Of a stretch of DNA of 64,000 nt, positions 43,832 through 55,909 are shown one piece after another. Every line of letters starts with the position of its first letter. Within the stretch, counting starts at the first letter, position 1. The notes under the pieces were generated by a model, which was given only the letters and a program-made list of their open reading frames with translations, was not told where the DNA came from and searched no databases. The stretch spans positions 1 through 64,000 of the forward strand of contig JACGCN010000087.1 in assembly GCA_014905825.1 (NCBI GenBank), read 5' to 3'. Source of the DNA: Lyophyllum atratum (taxonomy: Eukaryota > Basidiomycota > Agaricomycetes > Agaricales > Lyophyllaceae). Both the position numbers and the translations under genes were made by a program.

Positions 43832-46800
43832 ATGCAAAGCGATAGCGCAACTGAATCCGACTCTGACTCTTTCACCGAGGCATATGAACCTAACCTTGTC
43901 TCTCTTCCAGACTTCCAAGAGGAACACGCTCTTCATTACGAAGATCTACGCGAGGCCACCCTTCACGCCCTTGAACAGATTAAACAATTCGATCTAACCG
44001 CCGTTCAGCGCGTAAGTGCTCTCTTCATGCCACGAGCTACTCTTCACCATCTATCAGGACACTAGCCTTCACCAGGAGATCCTGAATGCCTCCAACATCG
44101 TCCTGCGCTTCTTGGACCGTAGTTGCTCTCCCGCGCACACAGATCGTGTGGCTGAAGCCCTTTCCGTTTTCCCTTGCCTCGGTACGTCGAGCGTTGCTGC
44201 TGTTCGAATTCTACCTTACGCTCATCAGTGAATATTGAGTTTTTATCGATTCTATTCCACCATAGGAAAGTATCACGTACGATTGCTGCCCAAGCAGCCA
44301 TTCACAACCCAGTCGCCACCGTCGTTTGCTGGGTGGATGTTGTCTTGGCGAAATTGAGTTCATTGATTCTGACTGTCGCCAGTGGTTTTTCTCCTCATCC
44401 CCTACCCCCCTACTCAAAATTCATACAATCACAACGTGAAGAGGACGACGTGCGGGCAGCCACTCAGCTTCCTGGTAAGTTCGATGTCTACATCATTTCA
44501 ATATGCTGAAATGAGTTTAGAAAAATGGCAATCCATCGTTGACGTTATTGCATCGAATAAAACGTCTCCTGCAGCTATGCGCCTCGCAACTCGCCTAATA
44601 TTCGCAGCCTACGTAATGGGACCTCAATTGAATGCGAATGAGGACTGGATTGATCCTGAGTATGCAAACGCACTGGTTAACCCGTGACATTCATTCACGA
44701 GGAGGCCTTTTATAGTGTCCAGCCAGAAGTTGTCATGGCTGCGATACTTCGTAATGCCAAGCACAGACCCATGAATGGATTTTCTTCAATATCTTCAACG
44801 CTGCGACACGATATGGAAGAACGAGCAAATCATGCAATGATTGTTTCTATCTACTCGGTCTGCTATTAGACGTCATGATACACAGTCTTGGGTGCTAACG
44901 TTTCTCTCTTCAGGCTAGTCAAGGAGCCAAGCGAAGATGCCAAGCTAGCAAGCCCTTGTCACCGATGAGGATACACGGTCTGAGTTACCTGCTCACCATC
45001 CTACAACTAGCGCTGCACGGGAACGTTGGTTTCTGTGGTCAGACCGTACTACTTTACGAAGACATTAATCTGGCGCAAGTGATTCTTGTAAGATGGGGAA
45101 ATTTGGTACCTTGGTCTTGGGCAACGTGGCATGATCAGAGAATCGCGAACGTCGAATGTATCGCTGACTTGGTAAGCCTGCCAGAGGACGTAGAAGTTAC
45201 CAGCGACTCAAGCGAGTAGACAATAACTTGGCTTTACCATCTCAACTCGCCTTTCTGTGCAGATTCTACCTTTCATTGCCTGCCTGAATTTACTGTTCAG
45301 CTGGAGTCTACGCTCACAAATCACTCATACTTCGGCGGAATCATTCTTGTATGTCTTACATGCATGCATGACAATGATTGTTACTGAACCTTTGGCCGTT
45401 CTAGCAGGTCCTACATCGGCTCATGATAGAGGCGCAAGAAGCTCACACCCTTCAGGGACCAGAAAACATTTCCTTTGACCTCGCCGTCGTCCTCCAGAAA
45501 TCATGCGCAGCCGTTATCCAATTCCTTCGTATCAACGTAGAGACTCGTCACCCTCGTTTCGAAGATGTGGTCCAGCCAATATGTCGGTCCCTCTTGGCTC
45601 TGTTTTGCTCCTTAGGGGACAAGAAGGAAGATCTGAACGGTGTGTACAAACCTTGCTATCATTTGGTCATTTGTAATAGAAGACTGCGCAGCCAAAGATC
45701 TTATCATTGAGGCTCTCACTCTCTTTGATACCGCGACGCTGAGATCATCCTTCCAAGCCCTCCGAAAAGATCCCCATACTCAACTGGATGCTAAACTCAA
45801 CGAAGGTGAGCATGTCTGGCAATGTACTGGCCAACTTGATGACCCGTTGTACAAAGATATTGCTAGGTCTTCTAGGTTGACCTTCTTCACTTTCGTTCCG
45901 AAACTGCCTTCCTGACCCAACTGTCAAGGAAATTGAACCAACTACAAGCTGTGCGTAACGATGGCTCACCGGCCACTGCTTTTACGTCGACCTTCCTGGT
46001 TGTAAAATGCACGCTATGCTTCCTGGCCTTGACATGGTACAGCGAGGCTGAAAGCTGTATCATTCCACAACACGCATCGTCTCTGCTCTCGACAACCATG
46101 GACACTCTCCTTCATGGATCATACAATTCTTGTGAATTCCATGCCATGCGTGACGCTCTCCTGACCGCTGTTGCTGTCTCGGGCCGTTTATGTGGCCCTG
46201 GTGAGGTCTGTGTCATAGAAGAACAAATTTTCTGGGACCTTGCCACTCGGTCGGAATGCACCAACTTCATCGCGGCCTGTACGTCAACTCAGACTACATC
46301 GACAATGATTGCCTCCTCACATGAATGCATCCATCTAGCATCTTTCGCCCACCGAGTCATGGTAACAGAATACCGTAGTGATGATCTCTCATTGGCTGAA
46401 GCTTGGTGCTACCTACGCGACGTTCTCCTGTTGATACTTAGTCGTCGTTTTGCGGAAGATGATGAAGCTCTTGCGCTGCTGGTATGCCCAGTACTCTGTA
46501 GCGCAATGGCGAAGATGGTTCAGACTACCTCGTCTGCCGGTACGTGTCATCAAACGAGATTCATGTTTCGCAGCGCAGCCTGATTTGTAATAGTTAATTT
46601 TATTCTCTCCTCACCTTGGACGATGAGCTTGTGCTCAGAATTACGATCGCTGATTGCTGCGGAATATTCACCGGACGAGCAGTATTATTCTCTCCTTCAG
46701 CAGCGACTCAGGGAAGCCGGGAGAACGTTCCTGGACCAGGTAACACAATCATACTTCAGCAGAAAGCTTCATTATTGATGTTCCCAAATAGATAGCTCAG

Positions 46801-46884
46801 AAACTTCAGCGATCCACGGTGTCGATAGTACGGCACTCGCGATCACGTTTACGCCACATTAATCAATTTTTTCTTATAGGATGA
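43832..46884 (+). CDS. Uncharacterised helical-repeat protein with many introns
   Basis: The frame can be followed from MQSDSATESDSDSFTEAYEP to a stop at 46884 over at least 13 short introns, including 44229..44265, a 44-bp intron after WIDPE at about 44660 and a longer one near 45171-45300. The predicted protein is almost wholly alpha-helical with regularly spaced Leu, for example HALEQIKQFDLTAVQ, AMRLATRLIFAAYVMGP, NHSYFGGIILVLHRLMIEAQ and EYRSDDLSLAEAWCYLRDVL, suggesting an armadillo/HEAT-like fold. No named family was recognised. Some inner splice sites, especially near 45810-45870 and 46560-46610, are uncertain, so total length (about 750-800 residues) is approximate. Confidence 0.6.
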
Positions 46885-46991
46885 GCATGGCATCGATGTC
46901 AGGCAGTCGCGTTTGGTGTTTTGCTATGCCCGAACGGGCTCTCGCCTTGTCTTGGTTCCTCAGATATGATGTATAAACGTGTGCAGATATC

Positions 46992-48352
46992 TCAAGGCTG
47001 GATCGTGGGGCCAGAGTCCTCCACGTATATACCGCTGTAATAGATGTTTTCCTCTGTAATCACCTGCGCGTTTCCGTTAATAGGAAGTCTCAACGAACCT
47101 GCACGTTTAAAGAGGTCAGCGCACAATGAGATATTTTTCTGCAGTCATTACGTACCGACATGCCAATCGTTCCCGCCGTTCCCGTTTAAGGAACCAGTGT
47201 AGACCTTTTGCAACTGGCTACCACCAGTAGAAACCCAGAGACCTCCAGGAGAACCAGTGCCGAGGATGAAATTATACTGCAACGAGTTTCATCAGACTGT
47301 CAAGCATTTGTGCGAGCATCGTCAAATTACCCAGGTTCCCTTCACCGGGGTGACTGACCAGATCGTTTTACCGCCAGTGATCACTCGAAGTATGTCCGCT
47401 ACTCCGGTTTGCCCTTGGGTAAGGTTAGTCGATAGCGTTCAAGGAAACCGCGTGCTACGTACCCGAGAGTTGTCCGTATTTGATGTCGGCATAGTGTCCT
47501 ATACTTCCATTGTCATCAGGTTAGAGGCATAGAAACACGAGGCGGCGCTTACCCTCCCAGAAAACAATCTTCATATATTAAAGAAGTACTCAGTAGACGT
47601 ACATCAAGGAAACCTGAAGGGATACCTGATGTTCATAGGCAGGGTCTGGGAATCTGTGTTAGAGACGTGAGGAGAATGCATAGAGCTCAGCGCACCTGGT
47701 GAGTTTACAGTTGGAATCTGAAGAGAAACGTGATAGAACCTACACATATTTCACATGCTGGTAAACGTTAAGTAGGACTGTTAGAACAATGACGAACAGG
47801 TTGCCGGAAAGCGATCGAGCGGATTGGGGTATGAGCTCCGTTCTAAGCATTGGACCACCGTTCCACGTTGAAGTAGACGTAAGTCTGACTTTGACACCTT
47901 GTTTGGCGGTGGTAGCTAATCGCGGGATGTAAGACCTTCTACCTAGTTTGTCCTTTAGAAACGACGAACTGGCAGGATTCTTGTATTGCGAGCCCAAGGT
48001 CAACCAAGATGATGCTTTTTCACTCTGTCGACGTTAAGTTGGGGGAAACGCTGGGTCGTTCTAATCGCGTCTCTTACGTGGAGGTTACCCTGATGGATTG
48101 TCATAAGGGCCTAGTATGAGGCCTTGGTCGAAATATAGTACTCACATAGATGTAGGTCTGATATGTTCCAACTGGGTTACTCCAGCTCCAAGTGTCAAAG
48201 TCAACTGCTGTGCTGCAATGAAGGTGAACCTAAGCAGAGTAATAGATACCTTACGAGGCTAACCTATAGTTGTTGAACCTGCCATCCCAAAGGACGGCAG
48301 CCGAGGTGATTGAAGCAGAGGTAAGAGCGATGATAGAGGTAGTAAACTTCAT
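46992..48352 (-). CDS. Glycoside hydrolase family 131 protein, secreted
   Basis: Twelve exons can be joined from MKFTTSIIALTSASITSAAV, a signal peptide, to a stop at 46992. GH131 landmarks in order: VLWDGRFNNYSTAVDFDTWS, GSQYKNPASSS, STWNGGPMLRTELIPQS, FYHVSLQIPTVNSPDPAYEHQ, IVFWEGHYADIKYGQLSG, TPVKGTW, GSLRLPINGNAQ and YYSGIYVEDSGP. GH131 enzymes are fungal beta-1,3/1,6/1,4-glucanases acting on plant or fungal wall glucans. Two exons are tiny: 48078..48089 (12 nt, GNLH) and a 16-nt exon encoding IVFWE plus one base. No carbohydrate-binding module is attached. It has 107 bp between it and the convergent helical gene. Confidence 0.9.
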
Positions 48353-48901
48353 CGAGTTGGAGTGGGGAGGATTATTCTGCCAGATACAAGGTGGATTGTC
48401 GCTTTAAAACCTGTAGATCTGTACTGTCGATGGTTCTGTAGAGTCAAACGACTTGAAAGGGGAAAACGTCGGACCGACATGAACCCGTCTTCGGTAACAC
48501 GCTAGTAGACATTTTCAAAGCGAAAACAATTATCGTGGTTCAAAATTGCTATCGTTAACGGGGCATATGTAGATGCCCTTCCGAGGAGTCTACCGTATAT
48601 CCGCGTGGTATTTTCGTAACAGTGAGTTTTATCTGGTTGAGGCGTTTCATGGGCTAAACGCTCGGATCAGGGACCAGTCATGGGTTCACCAAGTTGGAAA
48701 GCTGGAAGAGAACCGGCATAACACAAGGATTAGAAGGTAAGGACGGAATGAACTCAGCGCTAGGGAGATCGGAGAGATCTCGCAACACGTGGTACTGTAT
48801 CATCAGGTCTTACATAAGACATAATGTCTTTTCCAAGCAACCCTTCTGAGCGCATTTCGTGACTTTCAACGGAACTCCCATCTCGCCCCTTTGCCCCAAG
48901 A
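48353..48901. promoter_or_regulatory. Divergent promoter region, no gene
   Basis: These 549 bp lie between the GH131 gene and a plus-strand gene. No coding segment or structured RNA was recognised. The region is AT-richer than the neighbours, with GATC and ACACG patterns but no clear motif. Confidence 0.5.
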
Positions 48902-50143
48902 ATGGCCTCTTTTCACTCGCAAAATCACCGCCGCCGTTCTCACTCTGCATCGCCGTCGTCTCCAAGTGCACGCTCTCCAGATAAGTCCTGGCGAGCTGCT
49001 ACCAAGAGAGCCTATCCACACCATGCTTTCCTCGGGAAAGACGCGTCGTCGGCCCAAAAATGGGATGTAGATGTCTGGAGAAGAGGGAAGAGGAGACGTC
49101 AGGATACGCCTGTAGGATTTTCGCCTGCAAGTTCAATACTGGGTTGACATCCTCATCGCCAGAAACTACCTCCTTTCGTCCTCAGTGACAAACACAACGC
49201 CACAGCGCCGCCTGTCCACTCATTTGCCACAACATCCTCTGATTTCCATTTATCTTCCCGGAGAGAGCGAGATAAAGATAAGAAAGGAAGGGCGCGACGC
49301 TCAAACCAGTCGCTTGAGAGTCGCCCCATGGAACTGGACGACGTCGAACACGGCGATCTTACAAGTCTTTCCCATCTTCGATCAAATGCCTTTTGGGAGC
49401 TACATCGGAGTGTTGCAGAGGACGGAGAGGGACTCCTCCAACGGATGCGCGACTACGAGCATTCTCGATCGCGGTCGGACGTCTACCTGAAGGCCAAAGA
49501 AGCTCAGAAACGAGGTCGTAAACGATCGTCCCTGGCCGCCTCATCACGTAGGTTGGATTTTCCGCACCACAAGTCTGATGGTGAAGAAGACGACGTTCTC
49601 ATATATGCCGGAGAGCTTCCCCGAATATCACCTCCTGGGCGCCCCTGCCCCAAAAAGCGGTCCATTTCTCTAGATTTAATGGACGAGGATACGAGGGACT
49701 ACGAATACACCACAGTCACCAGTCAGCGGAGCTTGTCGCCGGGCGCGACGTGTGACTCGGGCTCTTCCATATATCATTCTGACGACGAGAACTTCCATTC
49801 CTCGGGTACCACATCACCGTTCGCGCAGTCGTTATTTTCATCTTCTCCCCCACAGTCGTTTGCCACATCGTTCGCCCCTGGCTTACCGAACGCGCTTTCG
49901 GATTCCATGGGCTCGTCGCCTGTTTCGCTTCCCCTTCGCTCCCTGTCGCCGCCTGCGCCATCCTCTCCTGTACAATCGCCAGCGCCCAACGCTTTATCCT
50001 CGTATCGGTCAGAAAAAGCAATAGCAGCGCTCAGTCTAGCTATGGCCAATGGAGCAGGCGGTATCGCGGATTACGAAGCTGTGCTCGCCATCCAGACTAC
50101 CCCGTTATTCGACGGTTGCCAAGTTGGGGAGCTGTGGCATTAG
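48902..50143 (+). CDS. Ser/Arg-rich protein of unknown function
   Basis: Exons 48902..49111 and 49163..50143 encode 396 residues. The chain starts with a basic low-complexity stretch (RRRSHSASPSSPSARSP). A short helical core follows, LRSNAFWELHRSVAEDGEGL and LLQRMRDYEHSR, then acidic and Ser/Pro-rich sequence; a second short helix, SEKAIAALSLAMANGAGGI, lies near the C-terminus. The acceptor at 49162 (ATCGCCAG) was chosen because the later CCTCAG shifts the frame. No family was recognised; a nuclear regulatory role is possible but unproven. Confidence 0.75.
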
Positions 50144-50361
50144 AAATGATGTACGGTAGGTCGGATGGAAGCACACTTCTTGCACATGGAATGAACGCCA
50201 GCACGGAACCCATGATATTTCTTGACTTTATCTTTATATCGAAAACAACGCGGACGACGCCGCCGTACTATTATTAATACTATTATGCATATTTTGTTGT
50301 ATATCGCTGCTAGATTCATGTAAAACTTGTAGGGGGACGGAGTTGCCACATGGGGATCAAT

Positions 50362-51323
50362 TTAGATAGAGAGGAGTCTAGCCTGCAGCATCTCTACCAG
50401 TCGTTCCATCTCCAAACGCTTTTGCAGTTCCACGAGATGATTTTCTTCTGCGTGTCGCCGAGCCTTCCTCTCCCTCTCGAGACATTCATTCATTCCTGCG
50501 GTCCATGCGTCAGAAGCCGTGTCGAAAAGAATTGTAGACAACACACGTATGATCAGTTGTTGACAACTGCACCCTCCGGCGCAAATATGTCCATCTCCAG
50601 CCAGAAACCCTGCTTCGTCTAGGTGAAGATGATGCGATTCGCGTCCAAGATGTTCCTTATCCCTGTCGTTACCTCCCACGAGGATGTCATCCTCAGCGTC
50701 GGGCTGAAAAGGGCTTATCCTGGGTCGCTTCGTAGGTCGGTACGGGGAAGATGCATCGTGTTCTGAAAGTGCGAGAGCAGAATAAAGAGCATCGTTCCTC
50801 GCTTGCATGAGCGAGGATGGTTCGGAATTGATCCTTCGAGCGAGCGAGCCTCTCTGACTGCATCCATGTACATTTCTCCTGACTGATTTCGTTCCGAACG
50901 GCTCAGATGCCGCGTTCTCGTTCACTAACCGGAAGGTAATGAGGTAGGTGTCGAATTTCAGAGATCATGGCTGAGCATACTGACATGTACTTGACGCTGA
51001 GCGGAATTTGCGTTTCTTGTCAGGATGCGCGGCGGGTGGAGTGACTGCAGGGGTTGCGTAGTGTCGTGACTGCCCTGGAGGATAGCTGGCCGTCAATGAT
51101 AAATGAAACCAGAATGTAAGGCACCCTTACTTGCGCCTTTTAACGGTGTGCGCAGAACACAGTCTACCACTCTTTTAGTCAAGGCCTGGAAAAGCCAAGG
51201 AAGTTTACACACCCATTAGCGTTGTCTTGGGACGTCGACGCTCTGTTCTGGAAGTTGGGACTACGGCTCTTCAGTATCTCACTATAAAAAGAGTAGAAAT
51301 TTACGAGTTCTTACCTCTTTCAT
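50362..51323 (-). CDS. Basic/coiled-coil protein of unknown function
   Basis: Exons 51315..51323, 51213..51277, 50985..51085 and 50362..50924 encode 245 residues (MKEILKSRSPNFQ onward). Features are a basic cluster AHPDKKRKFRS, a second TKRPRISPFQ, a Cys pair region GHICAGGCSCQQ and a C-terminal coiled coil (ERERKARRHAEENHLVELQ). The first exon is 9 nt; an ATG at 51366 reading MADASNP would be a rival start but does not splice in frame to the rest. One intron is longer than usual (127 bp). No family recognised. Confidence 0.6.
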
Positions 51324-51705
51324 TGTCTTTCTGCTGGCAAAGGATGGGGTTTGAAGCGTCAGCCATAGTAATTGTGAATCCGGGGGAAATTGGTGGTCGT
51401 CGAGCTCTTGGTTGCTGTCAGGTGTCAATGGTGGGCGGTGGTCGGTGTTGAGGATTAAATGTATTGAAACTAACACCAATATTCAAGGGATCATTTTCGC
51501 GTCCCTTAGCCCGCCAATCATCCATGGACGTAAAAGGACCAGCCCGTTTGATGCACACTTTGGACCCAGCTTGAACCTGAGATTATCTGAGTTCCGGATG
51601 AGCCTGCGGACGAACATGCTAGAACTTCTAAATTACGAGGCAGTCGTATATGCAAAGTGAAATAATGGAGCAGGGTATCAAGAAGTTCCACAAGCCTAGT
51701 TTCTA

Positions 51706-52566
51706 TTATAATGCAGATCCCAGAACCTTCATAGCCAAGGCGCGTAAGATCTAAAATTCGGTAAGTCAAGTATATTGAGAGGGTAGTCGGGTGGAAACGC
51801 TACCTCTGCCTTCTGACTACCACCAAGCTGGCTAAAGACCGCTGCGACACTCTTTCCCTTCGCATCCCTCACAGCTCCGAGGCGATTCCCAGCGTAGGCG
51901 CCGAGCATGAGGCCAGGAATGTTGGCTATGATAAAGCCCAAACCTGCACCACAGAGGGCGCCGAGATAGCTCCACCAAGAAACGACGCGATCTACCTCTG
52001 GGCGAAGCAGCTTGGAGAGGATATCATTATGAACACTGTGAGTCACGGTCATCTAGTACCACGTACCTCCTCAAAGACGTCAGCGAACACGCCCTCAGCG
52101 TTAGGACGTTCCCCTTGAGTCGCTCCATTGCGCTCAGCTCCGGGCCCGGCCCCAGGCCCCCCAAACATTCCGGCGAATTGGGAGAAGAAGTTGCTCGATG
52201 AATTGGGGTCGCTTGTCCGGTCTGGCCGCGAGTCATAAAGCGCATCGTATTCATTCCGTCGTTTTGGGTCAGAGAGCACATAGTATGCATCCGCCACGGC
52301 CTGATTGCAACTGAGTGAAGTGTGGCAAGTGAATAGGGCCTAAGTGAAGCTGTACCTGGAACCTTTCGGTAGCTTCTCGTTTCTCCCGAGGAGTGGCATT
52401 TGCCAGTCTGTCTGGGTGTGTTCTGCGGGCAAAGTGAGCGGGTTGTCTGGCAACATCTTACAGAAGTTGACCTTAGAGACTCTCTTTTGTAGGCTTGGCG
52501 TATCTCATCTTGGGTTGCAGTCCTTGGGATACCTAGGAGTTGATAATAGTCGGGGAAAGAGGACAT
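51706..52566 (-). CDS. Membrane-associated J-domain (DnaJ/HSP40) protein
   Basis: Exons 52472..52566, 52356..52422, 52067..52300, 51804..52010 and 51706..51750 encode 215 residues. The J domain is at the N-terminus: DYYQLLGIPRTATQDEIRQ, the HPD triad in RTHPDRLANA, and DAYYVLSDPKRRNEYDALYD. A Gly/Pro-rich linker (GMFGGPGAGPGAERNG) follows, then FEELLRPEVDRVVSWWSYLG and a hydrophobic segment ACGAGLG-like GAGLGFIIANIPGLMLGAYA that may enter a membrane. The protein should stimulate Hsp70 ATPase. The third intron had to be extended to the AAG before CTGCTTCG, since the nearer CACAG gives a stop. Confidence 0.88.
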
Positions 52567-52646
52567 CGTTGTTGCTGGTCAAGAGTCAATTTCGATGATG
52601 TCATTGCTGTTTGTACATGGAGCTTCTTGACTACTTGTACAATAAT

Positions 52647-55241
52647 CTACTTGGATAGAAATAAAGGAGGCGGTCGCGGTCGCTCAAACGCTCCTGGCGC
52701 CTGGTCACCCCGACCGTCATCTGGAGGAAGAGAAGGCCCACTTATAGTCGGACGACGAGGATTACTTGGTAAACCTTTCCGACGAGGTCCAATGGGTACC
52801 ATCGTGCATATCGACGGCAGCATCACGGGCATCGCTTGAGAGGAAGTTCCAAGCAAGAACGGCCGCAGTGGAACGCTAGGCTCACGCTTCGATGATAGGA
52901 CTTCATGGGAGCGGTCAATGTTAGCCGTTGAAGCAATATCTGCCTTTGCAGGGGAGGCGAGGACTGCCGAAGGCGCTAAAATCATTGGTCGAATGGCCTG
53001 TGTTGTGGTGGCGGTAAAGGGCACGATTTGGGGAGAGGGCTCATCCCCTGATTCGACGTCACTGAGAGTTGTACTCCCTGTAGCAAGACCTGATCCTGTG
53101 ATGAGTGCAGAACCGCTGGTTGGGAGTGTCAGACCTGAAATAGAGCGTTTAGTTCCTGCGAGAATTTGCCGCAACACGTCAACTCACCGCCTATGAAGGA
53201 AGTTACGTCGTATTGCGTCCCAGCAGATTCCAATCTTGGAGTCCCTTCATATCGAGTTGGAGAGACGGGCAGCGATGGACTCCCCTCGCTGACTACTTTG
53301 ATTGCGGTTACTTCATTTGCTTTATCGGCGACGGGTTCGCGGCGGAGTGTTCGGGCACGCCCTACAAATCTTTCCAGCTTGGAGCTAGTCGGCAATTCGT
53401 CTGAGCTCACTGCTGGCGGCTCTGGAAATATGCTGAGCGAGAACTCGCTACGATTAGATGCTGAGTCGGGCTTTCGTCCGAGATATGAATTGGTCGAGAC
53501 GCTATTCGATCGTGTTTTGGGACTAACGACAGTCTTGGGAGTAGTTGAAACTGGAATAATGGCGGGCTGCGGGGTAAGCACATCTGGCGGTGATGACGAG
53601 GTTTCAGCGGAGAACAACCGCAGAGCAGCGATACTTTTATCAAGTTCCGTTTGTTGGCGAAGGAGCTCGTCGAATGATATATCGCTACGCGGACGGGGCT
53701 GCACCCCCTGATCTCGGGTCCGGGCAATTATTCCATTTAGCCCATAAACAGGGGAATCAGTTTCGCGTGTCAGAACTCCAAACGGTGGTGGGCGATAATC
53801 GGTAGGAATGCCATAATAAGAGGGGATAGAGATAGCTGTCCAAGGTCGATCCTTCGATACTACCGAATGTTCCTCAGATTTCGTGTCTTCAGATGCCAGG
53901 TTGGTGTCAATCCTGATTGAGGGTTTCGGCGTATCTTCCGTCTTGGCCCTGGTTGAGTCGGTATGTGCGACTGCACTCTCGCCAGGCGCCATACCCAACT
54001 CTCTATCCTCTATGTAGATCCTTTCCAGACTGCTGCGTCGCTCCACGATTTGGGGGAGAATCCAGGAGGAGAGTCTCGACAACGAGGTGGCAATAGAAGG
54101 CCGTCTTGGTTCATTGGTAGAGCGGCGTCTGGGAATGATACCTAAACTGGTGACAAGAGGAGGGATCGGGGGTTTGACGCGCAAGGGTGGCACTTGGGGC
54201 TTTTCTGAGATACGAATGAATGATCTTCCTGGGTCATTCTGAAGCGACGTTCGGTCGGAGGGGATCTTGTAGAACGCGGTGACCAAGACGAAAAGTATGA
54301 GAATATACATCTCTACTGCGCGGAGGAACCGACCGAGGGTAGTCTCGGAGAACACCACTGCAGTAAAAAGCTCAGGCGGCAACACATCTAGGGCGAAGAA
54401 ACTTACAAGCAACGAGATTCCCAAGACCAAGGCCGGTGCTAATAGACAAAGCAAGAAGTGGCGCAATATTGGACTGAATGGGTCGCCACCATGGTGTCAA
54501 GGGGGATAGGAAAATGTTGAGGAATATCTTGAGAATAAACAACGCCGAGACCACGACTTCAATGGTCGCTTCAGCTATATAGATAGTCCCAAATCGCACG
54601 CTAGGTGGTGAAATTCGCCATATGATCTGCAAGACGGGTATCGAAAAAGTAAGGCCCAATAGGCTCCACTGGAGTAAAACTCCAATGAAACCCCATCTTC
54701 TCCAGCTAGCACTATGAACATATGCCGTGCGATCGAAGTCGGACTTGGCTTCGTCGGGTGGTAAACATCTCTCGTTGCGAGGGCAATGAGCGACGAGATG
54801 CCAGAGAAATATAAAGAGTAGTCCAAGGGACAGGGCCAGACACACTTCCCGCACAGCTATAAGGCCAGAAACAGCGTCGGAACCGGTTCCACTGGCTGGG
54901 TTGGCCCTCCCGTGCGTCAATAGGTGGCCTAGGTCGAAGAGTCCTGCAGCGAAAGCAATGAAAGAAGATGCATAAAGATAGATGGCAATACTGACGCTGA
55001 CGTCAGTTGGTGTGATAGGCGTTGGAATGAAAGGCGCACAGATTGACCCGCTTCAAAATGACAACGAAAGTAAGAATGCCGAATGTCATGAGGCCCACAC
55101 AGAAGAAAGGGATATCGCTGAGGACGGACTCGATCTGCGGGTTACAACGGTCAGTTGTTTCCACAACGAGCCGTTTAGAGTACCTACAGCGATGTCATCA
55201 CTGAGTGTCAGTGAAACAGGTGAAAGGCCAGCATTAGGCAT
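52647..55241 (-). CDS. Seven-transmembrane protein with long cytoplasmic tail, function unknown
   Basis: Starting at MPNAGLSPVSLTL, seven hydrophobic helices can be read over about 250 residues: IPFFCVGLMTFGILTFVVIL, IAIYLYASSFIAFAAGLFDL, VCLALSLGLLFIFLWHLV, FIGVLLQWSLLGLTFSIPVL, TIEVVVSALFILKIFLNIFL, LLALSISTGLGLGNLVAL and YILILFVLVTAFYKI. A Cys-containing loop (HCPRNERCLPPDE) lies between TM3 and TM4. A tail of more than 500 residues is Ser/Pro/Arg-rich with possible phosphorylation sites. Introns: 55135..55187; one after VILKRVNL; one of 50 bp inside TM6 (GTAAGT to CTGCAG near 54381-54430); one at the 53144-53198 region. A receptor role is plausible, but no known receptor family was recognised. 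Confidence 0.8.
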
Positions 55242-55909
55242 AGCCCGCGAGACTTTCAAGGAATCCCAGATTCAACTATGGAAGACAGCTTGGTGAGAGA
55301 TTCGGTTCCAACGAATCAGGAAGACGCCTTGTCAATTTATAAAGAACCCTCCAGCTGACGGAAAGGCCCTCTACAATGACACGAGCAGAGAAACAAAAGA
55401 GTGACCAGCAGCCGGGCGATGGCTGTGATAAGGAGCGGCGTCCTCTCCAAATCTCCACGGAAGGAAGGTAAGAAAGAGAAAGGGATTCTGGCGAGATTCC
55501 CTCGATATCACAACATAACTTGGATACACTGACAGCAGGTGTATTGAGTCCGAGTCCTTGACAACGACCTGGGTCAAGCGTGGGCGTAAACACTGATTTC
55601 TCGCAACTTGCATCTGATCAGATTCAAGACCCATTTTTAATCATGCTGATCAACGTGGTTGCCCTAGCGCAAGGCTGCAATCGACGCTGTCGTAAGTAGG
55701 AAGATCAGGAACTGTTCATCATGATGATCCTCGAATATCCCTGTCATTTACATGCCAACAGACTTCTCGGACACAGTGTTAGAAAATGGCTAAAATGTCT
55801 CGTAAATACTAATTATACGTATACAGCTTGCAGATGAGAAGTCCAAGGATTCAGAAATGACAGTCCATTACGATTTGAAAGCGATAATGAAAGGAAATAG
55901 ATATCTTGG
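55242..55909. other. Intergenic, no gene seen
   Basis: These 668 bp separate the seven-TM gene and the LIM gene, both on the minus strand. A 105-codon minus-strand frame (55276..55593) has no family features and may be leader or chance. The 55740-55905 part is AT-rich, as expected for a 3' untranslated region and terminator of the LIM gene. Confidence 0.5.

Noticed and set aside
52011..52066. Frameshift or stop in the J-protein gene
   Set aside because: Splicing to the CACAG acceptor gives a stop, but the AAG acceptor 25 bp further gives FEELLRPEVDR, the expected sequence.
54104..54150. tRNA-like segment (GGTTCATTGGTAGAGCGG)
   Set aside because: It resembles a D-arm and B-box mix by chance, no cloverleaf can be formed, and it lies inside a coding exon of the seven-TM gene on the other strand.
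54372..54470. Two overlapping genes or a 19-bp intron in the seven-TM gene
   Set aside because: A normal 50-bp intron from GTAAGT to CTGCAG joins the two frames and keeps TM6 hydrophobic.
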